Positions 5,217 through 7,781 of a DNA stretch of 7,781 nucleotides are shown one piece after another. How positions within the stretch are numbered: position 1 is the stretch's first letter; each line of letters starts with the position of its first letter. The stretch comes from Oscillospiraceae bacterium (GTDB lineage Bacteria > Bacillota > Clostridia > Oscillospirales > Oscillospiraceae): assembly GCA_017409645.1 (NCBI GenBank), contig JAFQSI010000111.1, positions 1 through 7,781 of the forward strand, written 5' to 3'. The position numbers and the translations under genes were made by a program. Under the pieces are notes generated by a model. The model was not told where the DNA came from, did no database searches, and saw only the letters and a list, made by a program, of their open reading frames with translations.

Positions 5217-6650
5217 ATGAAACAGTCTATCTACGATTACATCCAGTCCCGGGCTGACGACTTCATCGCCGTCTCCGACCGGATCTGGGAATTTGCCGAG
5301 CTGAGTCTGAACGAATACAAGTCCGTTGCATGCTACCTGGACTTCCTCCGGAAGGAGGGCTTCACCATCCGGGAGCAGGTGGCGAACGTTCCCACCGCCT
5401 TCGCCGCTTCCTATGGCAGCGGCAGTCCCCGGATCGGCATCCTGGCCGAATACGACGCCCTGTCCTCCCTGTCCCAAAGGGCAGGCGTCGCCGAGAAGGA
5501 CCCTCTGGTCCCCGGCGGCCACGGCCACGGCTGCGGTCACAATCTCCTGGGCGCAGGCTCCCTGGCGGCGGCCGTCACCATCAAGAAGCTCATCGAGCTT
5601 GGGCACCTGAAGGGCACCGTGGTCTTCTACGGCTGTCCCGGCGAGGAGGGCTGCGCGGGCAAGAGCTTCATGGCCCGGGACGGCGAATTCCGGGATCTGG
5701 ACGCCGCCATCACCTGGCACCCCGGCGACACCAACGAGGTCACCACCGGCTCCAACGCCGCGTGCCTGCAGTACCTCTACTCCTTCCAGGGGCAGACCGC
5801 CCACGCCGCCGGTGATCCCCATCTGGGCCGCAGCGCCCTGGACGCCGCGGAGCTGATGAATGTGGGCGTTCAGTTCCTCCGGGAGCATATGCGCAAGTGT
5901 GAGAGCGTCCACTACTCCTTCCTGGATGTGGGCGGCCCCAGCCCCAACGTGGTCCAGCCCACCGCCAGTGTCCTGTACATGGTCCGCAGCGACAATGTCC
6001 GCAATGCCAAGAGCCTTTTGGAGCGGGTCCACAACATCGCCCGGGGCGCGTGTCTGATGACCGGCACCGAGGTCTCCATCCGTCAGGTGGACGGCACCGC
6101 CAGCACCCTGAGCAACACCGTCCTGGAAAAGGTCATCCACAAAAATCTGGAAGCCGCTCCCCTGCCCGTCTATACGGACGACGAGCTTGCCTTTGCTGAG
6201 GCCATTCACAATACCTACGATTGCCGCGACCTCCCCGGCACCGCACCCAGGTTCGACTGGAAGGTGAAGCAGCAGGTGAAGGAGTGGACAAACAACGGAC
6301 AGAAGGCCGTCAACGATTTCGTCATGCCCTATGTCCCCTCCGACTACATGAGCGCAGGCTCCACGGACGTGGGCGACGTCAGCTGGCTGACCCCCACCGC
6401 CCAGTTCAACGCCGCCACCTGGCCCAGCAACTGCCCCGGCCACTCCTGGCAGATGGTCTCCACCGGCAAGACCGTCTTCGCCCACGAAGCCATGCTCTAC
6501 GCGGGCTGCGTTCTGGCCATGACCGCCTACGATCTGATGACCGATCCCGCCATCCTCACCGAAGCCCGTGCGGAATTCAGCGTCACCGCCGCGGGCGGCT
6601 ACGACTGCCCCCTGGAACCGGACCTGGTGGCCGAGCCCGCCGCGATCTGA
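5217..6650 (+). CDS. abgB: M20 family metallopeptidase, AbgB-like (p-aminobenzoyl-glutamate hydrolase subunit B-like)
   Basis: The protein has 477 residues, close to the usual AbgB length of about 480. The start at 5217 follows AGAAAGGT with a 6-base gap. Metal-site motifs are all present: GHGHGCGHN (101-109, Cys106 and His108), CPGEEG (140-145, with catalytic-type Glu143/Glu144), TWHPG (166-170, His168) and NCPGHSW (405-411, His409). The dimerisation domain spans roughly 187-310. The motifs GSTDVGDVSW (381-390) and PGHSW are features I associate with the AbgB group rather than with carboxypeptidase-type M20 enzymes. Known AbgB works with AbgA to split p-aminobenzoyl-glutamate, a folate breakdown product. 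No abgA or abgT gene is in this window, so other amide or dipeptide substrates are possible. There is no signal peptide, so it should be cytoplasmic. It is probably cotranscribed with the upstream binding protein, and a terminator follows at once. Confidence 0.85.
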   Translation: MKQSIYDYIQSRADDFIAVSDRIWEFAELSLNEYKSVACYLDFLRKEGFTIREQVANVPTAFAASYGSGSPRIGILAEYDALSSLSQRAGVAEKDPLVPGGHGHGCGHNLLGAGSLAAAVTIKKLIELGHLKGTVVFYGCPGEEGCAGKSFMARDGEFRDLDAAITWHPGDTNEVTTGSNAACLQYLYSFQGQTAHAAGDPHLGRSALDAAELMNVGVQFLREHMRKCESVHYSFLDVGGPSPNVVQPTASVLYMVRSDNVRNAKSLLERVHNIARGACLMTGTEVSIRQVDGTASTLSNTVLEKVIHKNLEAAPLPVYTDDELAFAEAIHNTYDCRDLPGTAPRFDWKVKQQVKEWTNNGQKAVNDFVMPYVPSDYMSAGSTDVGDVSWLTPTAQFNAATWPSNCPGHSWQMVSTGKTVFAHEAMLYAGCVLAMTAYDLMTDPAILTEARAEFSVTAAGGYDCPLEPDLVAEPAAI

Positions 6651-6656
6651 AAACAG

Positions 6657-6689
6657 ACGGTGTACTGCCCTGCGGTACACCGTTTTTTT
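6657..6689 (+). terminator. Intrinsic terminator after the AbgB-like gene
   Basis: A nine-base-pair stem (6657-6665 with 6675-6683) can extend to 12 pairs with one G-T wobble. A run of seven T lies at 6683-6689. It begins 6 bases after the stop codon. Confidence 0.93.
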
Positions 6690-6690
6690 C

Positions 6691-6719
6691 TTGCCGTTTC
6701 CGATCTGATATGCTAGAAT
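6691..6719 (+). promoter_or_regulatory. Promoter for the RCC1-repeat gene
   Basis: TTGCCG (6691-6696) and TAGAAT (6714-6719) are separated by 17 bases, with a TGC extended -10. It begins one base past the T-run of the preceding terminator. This indicates that the last gene is an independent transcription unit. Confidence 0.7.
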
Positions 6720-6749
6720 GGTGTCAATGAACGTACAGGAGGGCTGTAT

Positions 6750-7754
6750 ATGAGCCATTATGACCCGTCAATGGATTACGGTCGATATCCCACCTTTGCG
6801 CCGCTTTCGGAGGAGCTGCTGGAACAGTTTGCCCGGTGCGACAGCTGCGGCGGCGTGGATTTCAGGTTCCGGCTGCCGGATTGGACGGCAGTTTGCAAAC
6901 GGTGCGGAAAGGTTCTGCAATTGTCCCCGCCAACGATTCTTCAACAGGAGCGCCCCGGGCTTCCCTTTCAATTTCTCATAAGCGGTGGCAAGGATATTCT
7001 CCTAAGGAGCGATGGCACCCTAAAGGCCGTTGATTGGCAGAACCATGATCTGTGCATCTTTGACAGTTGGAGCAATGTCATCGCCCTTGCAGGAAATCAG
7101 CACACGGTAGGATTGTGCCAAGACGGTACAGTCAAAGTCCACGGCACCGATACCTACGGACAGTGCCGGGTTCAGGATTGGTCCAACATGACCGCCATCG
7201 CAGCCGGCTATCACCACACGGTTGGCCTTCGGGACAATGGCACCGTTGCCGCAGTCGGTGCCAATCATTTTGGTCAGTGTAATGTTACGGATTGGAACGG
7301 AATCACCGCGATTGCAGCCGCTTTCACCCATACCGTGGGCTTGTCTTCTGACGGCACCGTCAAGGCGTTGGGAGATAACCGTGATGGACGCTGTGACGTG
7401 TCAGGATGGTCCGATATTTCAGCCATCGCCGTAAGCGGCAGTCACACGGTCGGTCTTCGTAGGGACGGTACCGTCTGTGCGACGGGGGACAATTCGGTAG
7501 GTAAGTGCAATGTTAAAGACTGGCGCGGCATCATCGCAATTGCTGCGGCCAACCACCATACGCTGGGAATCTGCGCCGACGGCACCGTCAGAGCGGTGGG
7601 TGCCAATAAATACGGGCCCATCAACCTGGACGCGTGGAAGGATGTCGCTACCATCTCCACACACTGGCAGTACACATTGGGCATCCGCACCGATGGAACC
7701 ATCCTTTGTACAGATCTCAATCGAAAAAAATGGATCGAACGTTCTCTCGCCTAA
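6750..7754 (+). CDS. Zinc-ribbon protein with seven RCC1-like repeats
   Basis: The protein has 334 residues. The start at 6750 follows AGGAGGG (6737-6743) with a 6-base gap. Near the N-terminus Cys30-x2-Cys33 and Cys49-x2-Cys52 (CDSCGG and CKRCGK) form a zinc ribbon. From about residue 74 to 320 there are seven repeats of the pattern IAIAAG..HTVGL..DGTV.A.G.N..G.C.V.DW. The DGT or NGT turns fall at 88, 125, 163, 201, 239, 277 and 315, so the period is exactly 38 except for the first step (37). Seven units fit a closed RCC1-type beta-propeller, but each is shorter than the 51-68 residues of eukaryotic RCC1. Bacterial proteins with such short units are known and mostly uncharacterised. There is no signal peptide, so it is probably cytoplasmic. 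Codon use is visibly richer in A/T-ending codons than in its neighbours, which may mean acquisition or weaker expression. The binding partner is unknown. Confidence 0.88.
   Translation: MSHYDPSMDYGRYPTFAPLSEELLEQFARCDSCGGVDFRFRLPDWTAVCKRCGKVLQLSPPTILQQERPGLPFQFLISGGKDILLRSDGTLKAVDWQNHDLCIFDSWSNVIALAGNQHTVGLCQDGTVKVHGTDTYGQCRVQDWSNMTAIAAGYHHTVGLRDNGTVAAVGANHFGQCNVTDWNGITAIAAAFTHTVGLSSDGTVKALGDNRDGRCDVSGWSDISAIAVSGSHTVGLRRDGTVCATGDNSVGKCNVKDWRGIIAIAAANHHTLGICADGTVRAVGANKYGPINLDAWKDVATISTHWQYTLGIRTDGTILCTDLNRKKWIERSLA
6969..7709 (+). repeat. Seven RCC1-like coding repeats, 114-base period
   Basis: The HTVGL motif, or its variants HTLGI and YTLGI, starts at residues 118, 156, 194, 232, 270 and 308, an unbroken 38-residue period. 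A diverged first unit (LLRSDGTLKAV) precedes them. The repeats have diverged at the DNA level, so this is an old protein repeat rather than a recent DNA expansion. Confidence 0.88.
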
Positions 7755-7765
7755 CGGCAGGAGTG

Positions 7766-7781
7766 CGCCGCAGCCGCGGCG
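7766..7781 (+). terminator. Possible terminator stem cut by the window edge
   Basis: CGCCGC (7766-7771) and GCGGCG (7776-7781) form a perfect 6-bp stem around AGCC, starting 12 bases after the RCC1-gene stop. The stem may be longer and any T-run would lie outside the window, so the call is tentative. Confidence 0.45.

Noticed and set aside
4293..6758. An 821-codon open frame on the minus strand across the binding protein, the gap and the peptidase gene
   Set aside because: It is antisense to two well-supported genes and runs through a terminator. Its length follows from the strong C/G third-position bias, which removes stops from the opposite frame. The translation matches no recognisable domain.

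Overview
The window is about 60% GC by eye, with strong C/G preference at third codon positions, clear AGGAGG-type ribosome binding sites, one TTG start and a lipoprotein-type solute-binding protein. Together with a paired set of CobW-type GTPases, one carrying a YcgQ/DUF1980-like tail, this suggests a high-GC gut-type Clostridia (Oscillospiraceae-like) chromosome. That placement is inference. I see no IS element, CRISPR array, tRNA or rRNA.

Layout. (1) 1-747, +: the 3' part of an unrecognised gene that enters from the left edge. (2) 757-780: a perfect inverted repeat that can terminate both convergent genes. (3) 787-1722, -: a cytoplasmic protein with WD40-like beta-propeller repeats, with its own promoter. 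(4) 1723-1915: a divergent promoter region. (5) 1916-4127, +: a two-gene operon of G3E/COG0523 (CobW-like) P-loop proteins. The first has the CxCC metal motif and a 118-residue His/Cys-rich insert (54 His, 15 Cys). The second lacks CxCC and is fused to a C-terminal YcgQ/DUF1980-like domain with its own Cys cluster. A strong terminator follows. (6) 4260-6650, +: a near-consensus promoter, a solute-binding lipoprotein starting at TTG, an intercistronic hairpin, an AbgB-like M20 peptidase, and a terminator. (7) 6691-7754, +: a promoter and a gene for a zinc-ribbon protein with seven RCC1-like repeats of 37-38 residues. The window ends in half of a likely terminator.

How the parts may work together. 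The two GTPase-type proteins look like a metal-trafficking pair: a loader with a large metal store, and a partner whose P-loop domain has lost the metal motif but gained another Cys-containing module. The binding protein and peptidase look like an uptake-and-hydrolysis pair for an acylated or peptide-like amino-acid compound, but no ABC permease or ATPase is present. The two repeat proteins, each with about seven propeller-like units and no signal peptide, have unknown roles. The metal-protein pair is the most interesting part of the window.
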